Source: Portibacter lacus (GTDB lineage Bacteria; Bacteroidota; Bacteroidia; Chitinophagales; Saprospiraceae). Taken from it: a stretch of DNA of 64,000 nucleotides. The notes below the pieces were generated by a model. The model was not told the origin of the DNA and searched no databases. It worked only from the letters and a program-made list of their open reading frames with translations. Positions 16,511 to 25,316 of the stretch are shown one piece after another. Made by a program: the position numbers and the translations under genes. The stretch is from positions 434,001 to 498,000 of the forward strand of contig NZ_JAJNKA010000001.1 in the NCBI RefSeq assembly GCF_021533215.1, written 5' to 3'. Within the stretch, counting starts at the first letter, position 1. Each line of letters starts with the position of its first letter.

Positions 16511-16665
16511 AAATTGATTCCCGAGTGTAAGCAAAAAGAGCAAATAACTGTCTGACGACCGAAGGAAGGAGTTTTATTTGCCGCGGGAGGCAGAAGCAAT
16601 TTTAGACTTTCTTTCACAGCGGTGATCTTTTGTTTCTTTTGCATGGCTGGCAAAAGAAAGACGAG
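16511..16665. repeat. Likely dispersed intergenic repeat
   Basis: A gene-free stretch, from ATTGATTCCCGAGTG through GACCGAAGGAAGGAG and CCGCGGGAGGCAGAAGC to CAGCGGTGATCTTTTG, ends with an inverted repeat TTTCTTTTGC (16633-16642) / GCAAAAGAAA (16650-16659). Its wording and base content differ from nearby DNA and resemble a repeat I have seen between genes of many Bacteroidota. It directly follows the transposase remnant. The rest of 16453-16821 holds no gene I can support. Confidence 0.5.
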
Positions 16666-16821
16666 CTAAGTTGCGCTTCTTCTGAATATCCCTAATGAAT
16701 AGGGAAGATGATTTAATTCGTCTTTCCCATTTTATTTTTTGGGATTGCTTATGCAGTTCTAAAACAACCTTCCATTCGGCTTACTTGTTCTTTAAGGGAG
16801 TATGGATTGAGGGACCATATA

Positions 16822-17229
16822 CTACCTCGTTTTAATATTAATTACGCCTTCTGATCCACGTACACCATAAAAGGCAACATCGCCCGGATCCTTTAGTACT
16901 TCTATGTATTCTAGTTTTGTACCGGAAACCAGAACATAAGTATCTGCAAAACTATACATTTGCTTACCATCTACAAAAAAGGCAACTTTAGACTCGCCTT
17001 TATTTTGAGATCTTATAAAAACTTGAGCTGACCTACCTTGGCCATTGATTCTTACACCTGAAAACTTTCTCAAATGGCCTACCAAATCGACTGAGGGCTC
17101 AGGATTCATCATTCTGTTTCCCTTAATCCTACTTTTTAGTTGATCATCAGAAGAATTTGTAGTATTAGAGGTTGTGCTGCAAGACGTAATAATCCATGTA
17201 AAGCATATAAAAAGTAGCCATTTATTCAT
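16822..17229 (-). CDS. Orphan TonB-plug-domain lipoprotein
   Basis: A 135-residue protein with a lipoprotein signal (…IITSC, Cys17). The rest is a TonB-dependent receptor plug alone: VRINGQGRSAQVFIRSQNKG, AFFVDGKQMYSFAD, KLEYIEVLKDPGDVAFYGVR, GSEGVINIKTR. These match the VDGVPL / IEVLKDASATAIYG / RGANGVIIITTK blocks of SusC plugs, but no barrel follows. It overlaps the upstream FG-GAP gene by 8 bp and is the last gene of the SusCD locus. It could dock in or regulate a SusC-type barrel, or bind TonB-independent partners at the outer membrane. That role is speculative. Confidence 0.75.
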   Translation of the reverse strand: MNKWLLFICFTWIITSCSTTSNTTNSSDDQLKSRIKGNRMMNPEPSVDLVGHLRKFSGVRINGQGRSAQVFIRSQNKGESKVAFFVDGKQMYSFADTYVLVSGTKLEYIEVLKDPGDVAFYGVRGSEGVINIKTR

Positions 17230-20200
17230 ATCCGATTATTTTTAAACTTTCATTGTTTCGCGCAATAACAAACATTTCTTTATCCTGAATAAGTATTGGT
17301 TTTATTTTTCTTGATTCACCTTTTATGGTTAATCCAGGTAAGTCTGCATATTCAAATTGCCCATTTCCTTCATTAATTAAAATTGAACCAAAATTTGCAT
17401 CGTTTCTACCTAGCTGGATATTATTACCATAGAAGTTTCCAACAAGAATAACATCCAATTTGCCATCGTTGTTAATGTCTTTTACGATGCCACTTTTCAT
17501 TGAGCTATATTGTATTTCATTAGGTAGTTGATGACTTTTGAATGTCATATCTCCTTGATTTTCAAGATAAACACTTTTATAGAAAGATGCCGTTAATATT
17601 TCAGAATTTTCCGTATTTACTAAATCTTCGATACTGGTTTTTGCAAAATCAGCAGCATGTAAATACTTCTTCTTTAAAAACGGTATTTGTGTTTGTAATT
17701 CGATCTTATTTGCAAATGGGATTTCTTTTCCATCATGTGAATAAGTAATGATTTGTTCTCTGCTACCATTATCATCAAAATCTGAAACAAACATTTTGAT
17801 GCTTTGACCATTCCATCTTGTATTCTCTCCAGAATTGAGTGCAATGATATCTTCATCACCATCATTGTCAAAGTCTGCCGTAATTAGCCCATTCCACCAA
17901 CCATTATTTTCTGAAACTGGAGATGTAGTAATTTTTCCTCCTGAAAAATTAAGCCGATCTATTGCACCCCATTCGTATGCAATGATTAAGTTTTCATGAT
18001 CTAACCATATGGCATCTTTTACCATTCCTTTTATTTCAACATTTGCAATAGGAGTAAATTTCCCTTTTCCATCATTCTGCACTAAATAAGAGTTGGGTTT
18101 TTTGCCATATTGCCATGGTTCAGATCTTGCTCCTAGAAAAATGTCCGGGTACCCATCTTTATTAAAGTCAGCTACAGAAAGAACTTTCCCATTGATATGA
18201 ATGTCAGAAAATGCTGAATCATCCTTTTTGAAGGTTCCATTTTCTGATTGTAAATATAGACGGGGCATAGTATATTCACTAGCGTTTCTGTACTCGCTTC
18301 CACCGCTTAAAACAAGTAAATCATTTATTCCATCCTTATTGAAGTCTAGAATTAAAGCATCTGTATCTTCATAAACAGAATCAGCTTCTATGGCAGGTAG
18401 TATTGTCTCTATAAATAAACCAGAAGGAGTTTGTAGTAAAGTTTTCGCCTTGTTTTTCTTAGAGGAGCCAAGGAATATATCATCTAATCCATCTTTATTC
18501 AAATCCCCAACAGCTAATGCGGGACCCTCTGACGCAGATGTTAGTGGAATTAGTGGTTCTCGGTCGAATTCATTGAATGCATTTTCAATATGGTAAATTT
18601 CTAAGTCTATAGAATCCGTATAATCATAGAATTCAAGATCTATAGATTCTTCTTTTATAAGATCACTAGTAAATGTGGGTAATTTTTCTTTGTAGATAAC
18701 TGTAAGATTTCCTGTACTTTCTGCTGTTAAAGATTCGTAAGTTTGGTCGGGCCATATAACTAGTATTTCATCGCCAGATTCTATGCTTGCTAGTAAAGGT
18801 TCTTCCACGCTTGATAGAAACCCATGAGTTGGCATCTTTTCAAAGAATTGCATGTTTCCGTTTTGACGCGTGATATAAACTTTAGCTCCTATTGCATTCG
18901 GATTATCCTTGCTACCCTTCATGATGATTTTACGGAGAGGATTGGATAGTTGATTATTTTTATAAATGAAAGCTTCGTCGTTAATATTATTCGTCACAAT
19001 GTCATAATCTCCATCGTTGTCTAAATCGGCGTAAATAGCACCATTAGAATAACTAACTTTGTTTCCTGTTATATGATGGTTTACTTTTGAAAAAGTAACA
19101 TCACCATTATTAAAAAACATTTGGTTTTCTAACTTAATTTCTGGAATAGACGCAAGTAAATCTACATCACTCGATTCTAAAGTTCCCTTTTCTGATTTCT
19201 GCTGTACTTGATGGCTGCTAATAAAGTTGATGTAATCGATATCATTCATTCTTTTCGGGATCCCATTCGAAACAAACAGGTCTTTTAAGCCATCGTTGTT
19301 ATAATCTGCTAGAAGTGGAGACCAAGACCAATCTGTAGCATGAATTCCTGCAAACATGGCAACTTCTGAAAAGGTACCGTTTCGATTGTTTAACTGTAGC
19401 GTATTACGTGCATATTGATGATTGTATCCAAATCTTAGTTTATAGTTGAACGTGTTAAGTGGATCGTCACCTTCAGAACGTCTTAGTATTTCAGGATCGA
19501 AAGGTAGCATATCTAGGCTGATGATATCTTGGAATCCATCATTATTGACATCTGCAATATCCACTCCCATCGAAAACCTAGAAGTATGCATGATCTGATT
19601 AGTGATGTCTTCTTTAAAAGTTCCGTCTTTCTGGTTGATATATAAGTAATCATTTTCGTGAAAATCATTGCCAATGTATATGTCTGGATAACCATCTTTA
19701 TTGATATCTGAAACAGCAATACCTAGTCCATATCCAATTTCATTCGAATGAATTAAGGATTGTTTAGTGACATTAGAATAGGTACCATTTATATTTTCAA
19801 AAAATTGATCACCAGCAGTGGGGTGCATTCTCCCAATAAAATTAGCTCGCGGTGCAAATGCATTATTATTATGAATAGTGTGGTTAAGGAGAAACATATC
19901 TAGATCACCATCTAAGTCATAATCGAAGAAGGAGGATTGAGTGGAGAATCCAGAAAAATTTAGTCCGTATTTTGCTGACTCTTCTTTGTAAATCGGAATG
20001 CCATTTTTAATCTCTTGGCAAATGTATAATTTGTTAAAGCCCTTATTGCTTCTGAAATCTCCTAATTCACAAACATATATGTCTAGTAGACCATCCGAAT
20101 TGATATCAACAACTGAAACGCCTGTAGACCATGTGTTAACCAAATTAGGAAAAGAAGTGTCAGTGGTTTTAATAAAGGAGAAGTCACCTTGATTCAAGTA

Positions 20201-20449
20201 TATTTCGTTCTGAACTTGATTCCCACTAAAGAATAAGTCTATCAGGCCATCATTGTTGAAATCTCCAGCTGCAATGCCTCCTCCATTATAGAAATACATA
20301 TAATCAAGTATATTCATTTCAGGTGTTTGGGAAAGCTTATTGTTAAAATCAACACCAACTTGACTGCCCTCTAATAGTTCAAAGAAGTCTGGATCTTGCG
20401 AACAAGAAATGAAACTGAATAGGGTAAGAAAAAGAATTATTTGTTTCAA
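17222..20449 (-). CDS. FG-GAP/VCBS repeat lipoprotein with ASPIC/UnbV domain (CRTAC1-like)
   Basis: A 1075-residue lipoprotein (lipobox ...FSFISC, Cys16). It has many calcium-binding FG-GAP blades in two groups, about residues 45-500 and 640-1050 (DFNNDGLIDLFF, DINSDGLLDIYV, DYDLDGDLDMFL, DINKDGYPDIYIGNDF). Between them, at ~512-580, is an ASPIC/UnbV segment (NAIGAKVYITRQNG ... GDEILVIWPD). Two seven-bladed propellers are the likely fold. Such proteins are usually encoded with SusC/SusD in marine Bacteroidota and are thought to be surface-exposed. It is a paralogue of the protein at 20446-23715 and overlaps its stop by 4 bp. Confidence 0.88.
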   Translation of the reverse strand: MKQIILFLTLFSFISCSQDPDFFELLEGSQVGVDFNNKLSQTPEMNILDYMYFYNGGGIAAGDFNNDGLIDLFFSGNQVQNEIYLNQGDFSFIKTTDTSFPNLVNTWSTGVSVVDINSDGLLDIYVCELGDFRSNKGFNKLYICQEIKNGIPIYKEESAKYGLNFSGFSTQSSFFDYDLDGDLDMFLLNHTIHNNNAFAPRANFIGRMHPTAGDQFFENINGTYSNVTKQSLIHSNEIGYGLGIAVSDINKDGYPDIYIGNDFHENDYLYINQKDGTFKEDITNQIMHTSRFSMGVDIADVNNDGFQDIISLDMLPFDPEILRRSEGDDPLNTFNYKLRFGYNHQYARNTLQLNNRNGTFSEVAMFAGIHATDWSWSPLLADYNNDGLKDLFVSNGIPKRMNDIDYINFISSHQVQQKSEKGTLESSDVDLLASIPEIKLENQMFFNNGDVTFSKVNHHITGNKVSYSNGAIYADLDNDGDYDIVTNNINDEAFIYKNNQLSNPLRKIIMKGSKDNPNAIGAKVYITRQNGNMQFFEKMPTHGFLSSVEEPLLASIESGDEILVIWPDQTYESLTAESTGNLTVIYKEKLPTFTSDLIKEESIDLEFYDYTDSIDLEIYHIENAFNEFDREPLIPLTSASEGPALAVGDLNKDGLDDIFLGSSKKNKAKTLLQTPSGLFIETILPAIEADSVYEDTDALILDFNKDGINDLLVLSGGSEYRNASEYTMPRLYLQSENGTFKKDDSAFSDIHINGKVLSVADFNKDGYPDIFLGARSEPWQYGKKPNSYLVQNDGKGKFTPIANVEIKGMVKDAIWLDHENLIIAYEWGAIDRLNFSGGKITTSPVSENNGWWNGLITADFDNDGDEDIIALNSGENTRWNGQSIKMFVSDFDDNGSREQIITYSHDGKEIPFANKIELQTQIPFLKKKYLHAADFAKTSIEDLVNTENSEILTASFYKSVYLENQGDMTFKSHQLPNEIQYSSMKSGIVKDINNDGKLDVILVGNFYGNNIQLGRNDANFGSILINEGNGQFEYADLPGLTIKGESRKIKPILIQDKEMFVIARNNESLKIIGYE

Positions 20450-23400
20450 TTTTCTGGAATTTTATATGACCGAGGTTTTTGATTGTTAATACCTATTACT
20501 AGCTTATCGTCTATTACATCCATTGATCTTATAACTCCCCTTATCCCTAGATTACCTACATATTGGAAGTGTCCATTGCCATTATTTTTGTAAATATCAC
20601 CTCTACTTGCATCTAACATTGAGAATTGAGGAAGTAGGAAGTGGTTATTCCCCCCAGTTATTAATTCCTTGCTTCCATCATGATCAAAATCTTTAAATTT
20701 AATGACATTGATATTTGATATTTGGGCTGGAGAAGGTAGACTAACAATTGTAAAATCACCATTTCCATTATTAATTGCAATAATGGATTCAAGAAAGTTA
20801 ATTTGCTTTATAGAAGAAGTTTTTAAAATCTCAGGAGGGAAAAGTTCATGAATTGATTTTTCTGCGTAATCTACATGATGTAAATTTTGTTTTTTTAACA
20901 TTGGAATTTGCTCTAATAGATCATTTTTCATATAAATGGGCTTATCTTTTCCATCTACACTTCTTGTTATAATTTTCTCAATTGATCCATTATTATCAAA
21001 GTCATTAATCCAAATTAATAACGGATGAAGGGAGTCTGCTTTCAGTGCAAAATTTAATCCCATATTTCCAAAAGCTAAATCTAAATCTCCATCATTATCT
21101 ACATCCTCAGCTTCTACATCCTGCCATAAACCAGAAAAACCAGATAAGTTCGAGTCTTTGATGTCAAATGTACGTCCATTATAGGATAAAATCTTAGGTG
21201 ACATCCATTCACCTACAAGAACAAGTTCTTTATTTTCATCACCCATAATATCCACCCATACAGCATCTGTTATCATTCCTGCAAGTGCTAACTCAGGTGC
21301 TAATTTATTCGTTACATCTATGAATCCGCCTCTTTGATTATTCATATAAATAAAGCTTCCAGGACTAAGTCCATAGGCTCCAGGAGTAGATCGACTCCCA
21401 ACGAAAAGATCTAGGTAACCATCACCATTGAAATCATGGCTTTTAATGCATGCGGTATTAAACGCATTAGGCGGTATAGCATTGTAACTATAGTCAAAAA
21501 CACCATTGTTGTTTATGTAAAGTCGGTCAATGAATGCTTTGTTTTGGAACTGGACATTATTACCTCCTGAACCGACTATTAAATCGAGATCACCATCATT
21601 ATCTATATCCACAAACTCCGCAGCAGTATCTTCATAGGCTTGAAATCTATTCCAGAAATCTGTCTGTACTGATTCGAATCCATTACTATTAGAAAAATAT
21701 AGTTGAGCTGTGGAATTATGAGCGCTACCTAGAAAGATATCTAATTTGCCATCTCCATTAATATCACCTGTTGCAGAGCATGGTCCTTCCTTCGAAAGCT
21801 GCATAGGTATATTTCTTTCAAAGTAAAAATCAACGAAATCGTCTTCCTTATGCGCTTCGAAATTATTGTCGATTTCAGCTAGAAATGGTTCTGAATTTTT
21901 CTTAGAAGAAATCTCTGACCTCTTTTCTTTTTGAATTTCTATTTTATTGTATTCGTTAACTTTCCAGTCGATAACTGACTGACTAGAGCCATCTGGCCAG
22001 AAAACATGGATAGAATCTATATCGTTTCCATTTCCTAGTCCAAAATTCAATCGTTTATCAACGGACGATTGAAATCCTCTCGCAGGCATTACCATCTTAG
22101 TGTAGATATTATCACCTGAATACAGATTAACTTTTGAACCAATGGCATCCACGTTAGTGTCTTCACCAATCAATTGAAAGGCAATAAAGTCCTGTTTACT
22201 GTTATTTCTATATAAAAGTGCTTTTTGATTTACATTGTTGATGACAAGATCTAAGTCTCCATCATTATCAAAGTCACCATAAGCTGCTCCATTAGAGAAG
22301 GTTTTTTCACTTAGTCCCCATTGGTCTGAATAATCGCTGAACTGGTTATTTCCAAAATTTCGAAAAATTTTATTTTCAAGTGGAACAGATGGCATTTTAT
22401 TAATGATTGTCTCAATTTCTTCTTTTTCTCCTGTAAGGGCTTGTTTTTGTATGATGTCGTTAGCAAAAAAGTCAATAAAATCCTGGTCAATTACATCTTT
22501 GTAAATACCATTACAAACCAGTATATCGGTATTTCCGTCATTGTCTGCATCCATAAAAAGTGAACCCCAACTCCAATCTGTTGCTTCTACACCTGCAAAA
22601 TTTGAAATTTCTACAAACTCCCCATTACCTTTATTTAGTTGCAAAGTATTTTGCATGAATTGATTATAGAAACCTTGATTGGACTTAAGAGTGCGGAGGT
22701 CAATGTTGTCAAACGTCGTAGTCTGCTTCAGACGGCTGTCCTGTTTTGGTAACATATCTGTCACAAACAATTCCACGGAACCATCATTATTAATATCGCC
22801 AAAATCAGCACCCATAGAAGAATGAGAAATATGATCTATTTTTTCTTCTAACGATTCAGTGTAAGTGCCATTTTTATTATTGATGTACAGATAGTCTCTC
22901 TCGAAAAAGTCATTACAAACATAAATATCTAGGAATTTGTCATCATTGACATCCATAACCATAACGCCTAAGCCAAAACCAATTAAGCTGCCATAAATAC
23001 CAGCTTCTTTGCTTACGTCTGTAAACGTTCCACCCTCATTTCGAAGTAGCTTATCTCCACCGCCTTTAAGAAAATCTTTTACTGGCCAGTCTTCTGATCT
23101 TAGCGCTCTTTTGTTATTATAGTTTAATGTATTAACAGGAATGAAGCTATTGTTTAAAATATATGCGTCAAGATCTCCATCATTATCATAATCAAAGAAG
23201 GAGCAATGAGTTGTATATCCACCATCATCTAGACCATAAATGGCAGCCTCGTCTATAAAAGTATTGTCACCTTGATTGATTAAAAGAGTGTTTTTAGAAT
23301 CAGCATTTTCTCTTTGCCCAGCGTTGCAGACATAAATATCAAGAAGACCGTCATTGTTAATATCAACCATTGTAACTCCTGTGGACCATTTGTTTTTCAC

Positions 23401-23715
23401 CTCTGTTCCTGAGCTTTCTGAAATATCTTCAAAATTAAAATTTCCTTTATTTATGTAAAGTTTATTTGATCCAAGATTTGACGAAAAATAAATATCTGCT
23501 AGTCCATCATTATTTACATCTCCCACAGCCACGCCGCCCCCATTATAAAAATTTCTATATGTGAAAATGTTAAATTCTTCTGTATTATAAATCTCGTTGA
23601 TGAATGAAATAGAAGAATTTTCGGAATCTATTTTTTCAAAAAGCTTGGCTATAGGAGTTTCCTTATTACAAGATATAAGAAGAAGTAAAGCTCCGATAAG
23701 CGATAGTTTGTTCAT
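20446..23715 (-). CDS. FG-GAP/VCBS repeat lipoprotein with ASPIC/UnbV domain (CRTAC1-like)
   Basis: A 1089-residue lipoprotein (…LLLISC, Cys16) with the same layout as its neighbour. FG-GAP blades come first (DVNNDGLADIYF, DINNDGLLDIYVCN, DYDNDGDLDAYIL, DVNDDKFLDIYVCNDF), an ASPIC/UnbV segment lies at ~518-595 (DAIGSKVNLYSGDN, DSIHVFWPDGSS), and a second propeller follows to the end. The Asp/Asn-rich loops should bind Ca2+. It starts 80 bp after the susD stop, with a terminator in that gap, and its stop overlaps the next gene in an ATGA-type junction. It probably works at the cell surface with SusCD; the ligand is unknown. Confidence 0.88.
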   Translation of the reverse strand: MNKLSLIGALLLLISCNKETPIAKLFEKIDSENSSISFINEIYNTEEFNIFTYRNFYNGGGVAVGDVNNDGLADIYFSSNLGSNKLYINKGNFNFEDISESSGTEVKNKWSTGVTMVDINNDGLLDIYVCNAGQRENADSKNTLLINQGDNTFIDEAAIYGLDDGGYTTHCSFFDYDNDGDLDAYILNNSFIPVNTLNYNNKRALRSEDWPVKDFLKGGGDKLLRNEGGTFTDVSKEAGIYGSLIGFGLGVMVMDVNDDKFLDIYVCNDFFERDYLYINNKNGTYTESLEEKIDHISHSSMGADFGDINNDGSVELFVTDMLPKQDSRLKQTTTFDNIDLRTLKSNQGFYNQFMQNTLQLNKGNGEFVEISNFAGVEATDWSWGSLFMDADNDGNTDILVCNGIYKDVIDQDFIDFFANDIIQKQALTGEKEEIETIINKMPSVPLENKIFRNFGNNQFSDYSDQWGLSEKTFSNGAAYGDFDNDGDLDLVINNVNQKALLYRNNSKQDFIAFQLIGEDTNVDAIGSKVNLYSGDNIYTKMVMPARGFQSSVDKRLNFGLGNGNDIDSIHVFWPDGSSQSVIDWKVNEYNKIEIQKEKRSEISSKKNSEPFLAEIDNNFEAHKEDDFVDFYFERNIPMQLSKEGPCSATGDINGDGKLDIFLGSAHNSTAQLYFSNSNGFESVQTDFWNRFQAYEDTAAEFVDIDNDGDLDLIVGSGGNNVQFQNKAFIDRLYINNNGVFDYSYNAIPPNAFNTACIKSHDFNGDGYLDLFVGSRSTPGAYGLSPGSFIYMNNQRGGFIDVTNKLAPELALAGMITDAVWVDIMGDENKELVLVGEWMSPKILSYNGRTFDIKDSNLSGFSGLWQDVEAEDVDNDGDLDLAFGNMGLNFALKADSLHPLLIWINDFDNNGSIEKIITRSVDGKDKPIYMKNDLLEQIPMLKKQNLHHVDYAEKSIHELFPPEILKTSSIKQINFLESIIAINNGNGDFTIVSLPSPAQISNINVIKFKDFDHDGSKELITGGNNHFLLPQFSMLDASRGDIYKNNGNGHFQYVGNLGIRGVIRSMDVIDDKLVIGINNQKPRSYKIPEN

Positions 23716-23725
23716 GAGATGTTTT

Positions 23726-23761
23726 TAATAAAAAATAGGCTGTCCATATTGCACAGCCTAT
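23726..23761 (-). terminator. Intrinsic terminator or attenuator between susD and the FG-GAP genes
   Basis: On the minus strand ATAGGCTGT and ACAGCCTAT form a perfect 9-bp stem with a 9-base loop, followed by a U-rich tract. It lies 34 bp after the susD stop and about 20 bp before the next start. Partial read-through would give high susCD and lower downstream expression. Confidence 0.75.
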
Positions 23762-23794
23762 ATTATCATAATTAAACTTAAAAATTTGCAGAGA

Positions 23795-25294
23795 TTAATA
23801 GCCTGCGTTTTGTTCCAAATTTGGATTTGAAGCTAAAGCAGTAGAAGGTATAGGGAATAGTACCCTGTTCGCATCTGTAACTGTTTTGAAAGACCACTCA
23901 TTAGTGAATGTTCCGAAACGAATTTGGTCTGTTCTTCTGTATCCTTCCCAGTATGTTTCTCTTCCCAATTCATCGAGAAGTGAATTATCATCAATACTTG
24001 ATATTGTATTAGCACCTCTGATGGTTCTTAATTCATTAATCATATCAAGAGCTGATTTGTCGCTAGTTCCTCCTCTATAAATGGCTTCAGCTTTCATTAA
24101 ATGAGCACTTCCATATCTCATGAAAATATATTCTCCAGCATCTGCTGGGTGGTATTTAATTGCACGGATACCTTTTTCCGTTGCTGCACCTGCTAGTGGT
24201 ACATCAGGAGTGAAAATTAAAGGAGCTTGAGATCTTGTATCGATCAAAATATTCCCATCATTATCATATTGTTGTCCAGCTAAAAAGCCTTTGCCAATTC
24301 CACCAAATTCTGATCCGTCTAATTTAGGATCTTGTGATTTTCTCGAATCACCATCTTCAAATTTAGAATAAAAGTCTGCTAGTGTAGTAAAGCCATTCCA
24401 ACCAGATGGGTTTTGGCTATAATGTAAAGTCATCATCCATCTGTTTTGGGCAGAACCTTCAGCAGATGTAAGAATGATTTCAGGAGATGGATTAGCAGTG
24501 AAAATGTTAAAATAATCACTATCCAAGTCGTAACCTTCTGCTTTGATCAGGTCTACATATTCTATTACTTTATTCATATCAGCGACATCAAAAGTATACG
24601 GACCCGCTGGATCTGCAGCTTTATATACGCCAGCATTTAAGTGAAGTTTAGCAAGTAAGAAATATGCTGAAGCTTTTGAAGCTCTAGAGTTTGTTGCAGA
24701 TGGGCCTGTAGATGGTAGGTTAGCAATAGCAGATTCTAGGTCACTTTTGATAAAATCATAAGCTTCAGATCTTGTTAAAACTTTAGGATCTACATCTGGT
24801 CCTTCTGTTACTTCTCTGAATGGTACTTGTCCAAAGAAATCCATTGCATGATAAGTGAAAAAAGCTCTTAAGAACTTAGCTTCAGCTTCTTGCTGAGCAT
24901 CTGGTCCTGAAGCAATAATTTCATTCGTTTTATAGGCATTACCATGAAGGCTATTCCATGCTCCTAAAACGGAAGTATGTGTAGCATCCCAGTTATGCGC
25001 ATGCAATGTTCTCCAGACACCGTTGTCACCCCAATCCACACCTCTTGTAGGTGGGATCATTTCATCAGAAGTATGCGTTCCAAGTGCATACATATTGTTC
25101 TGATCCGTAAAAGCAGCAAAATCTTTATATGAAGAATTAAGTAATTCGTCAGGATCTCCTGGGATAAATCCAGCTGATCCTCCTTCTTTCACAATTGAAT
25201 CTGTAGGGTTAACGCTTAAGTCTGTGCAGGATTGCAAAGAAATAAATGACCCAACAATTATGAATGATAAAATATATTTGAAATTTAACATCAT
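23795..25294 (-). CDS. SusD/RagB-family nutrient-binding outer-membrane lipoprotein
   Basis: A 499-residue lipoprotein (lipobox ...ISLQSC, Cys23). It has the SusD pattern: an early NPTDS motif, NEIIASGPDAQQEAEAKFLR and AFFTYHAMDFFGQVPF (TPR-like helices), NLPSTGPSATNSRASKASAY, and a C-terminal block from FMRYGSAHLMKAEAIYRGG to ELGRETYWEGYRRTDQIRFG, ending near NPNLEQNAGY. It caps the SusC transporter on the cell surface and helps capture the substrate. It starts 22 bp after the susC stop. No CAZyme lies beside it, so the ligand need not be a glycan. Confidence 0.95.
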   Translation of the reverse strand: MMLNFKYILSFIIVGSFISLQSCTDLSVNPTDSIVKEGGSAGFIPGDPDELLNSSYKDFAAFTDQNNMYALGTHTSDEMIPPTRGVDWGDNGVWRTLHAHNWDATHTSVLGAWNSLHGNAYKTNEIIASGPDAQQEAEAKFLRAFFTYHAMDFFGQVPFREVTEGPDVDPKVLTRSEAYDFIKSDLESAIANLPSTGPSATNSRASKASAYFLLAKLHLNAGVYKAADPAGPYTFDVADMNKVIEYVDLIKAEGYDLDSDYFNIFTANPSPEIILTSAEGSAQNRWMMTLHYSQNPSGWNGFTTLADFYSKFEDGDSRKSQDPKLDGSEFGGIGKGFLAGQQYDNDGNILIDTRSQAPLIFTPDVPLAGAATEKGIRAIKYHPADAGEYIFMRYGSAHLMKAEAIYRGGTSDKSALDMINELRTIRGANTISSIDDNSLLDELGRETYWEGYRRTDQIRFGTFTNEWSFKTVTDANRVLFPIPSTALASNPNLEQNAGY

Positions 25295-25316
25295 TATATT
25301 TTTTTTAATTTTTTTA

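Noticed and set aside
17222-23715. Repeated Asp-Asn-Gly-Asp coding patterns as DNA repeats
   Set aside because: They are the codons of FG-GAP calcium loops and need no separate repeat annotation.
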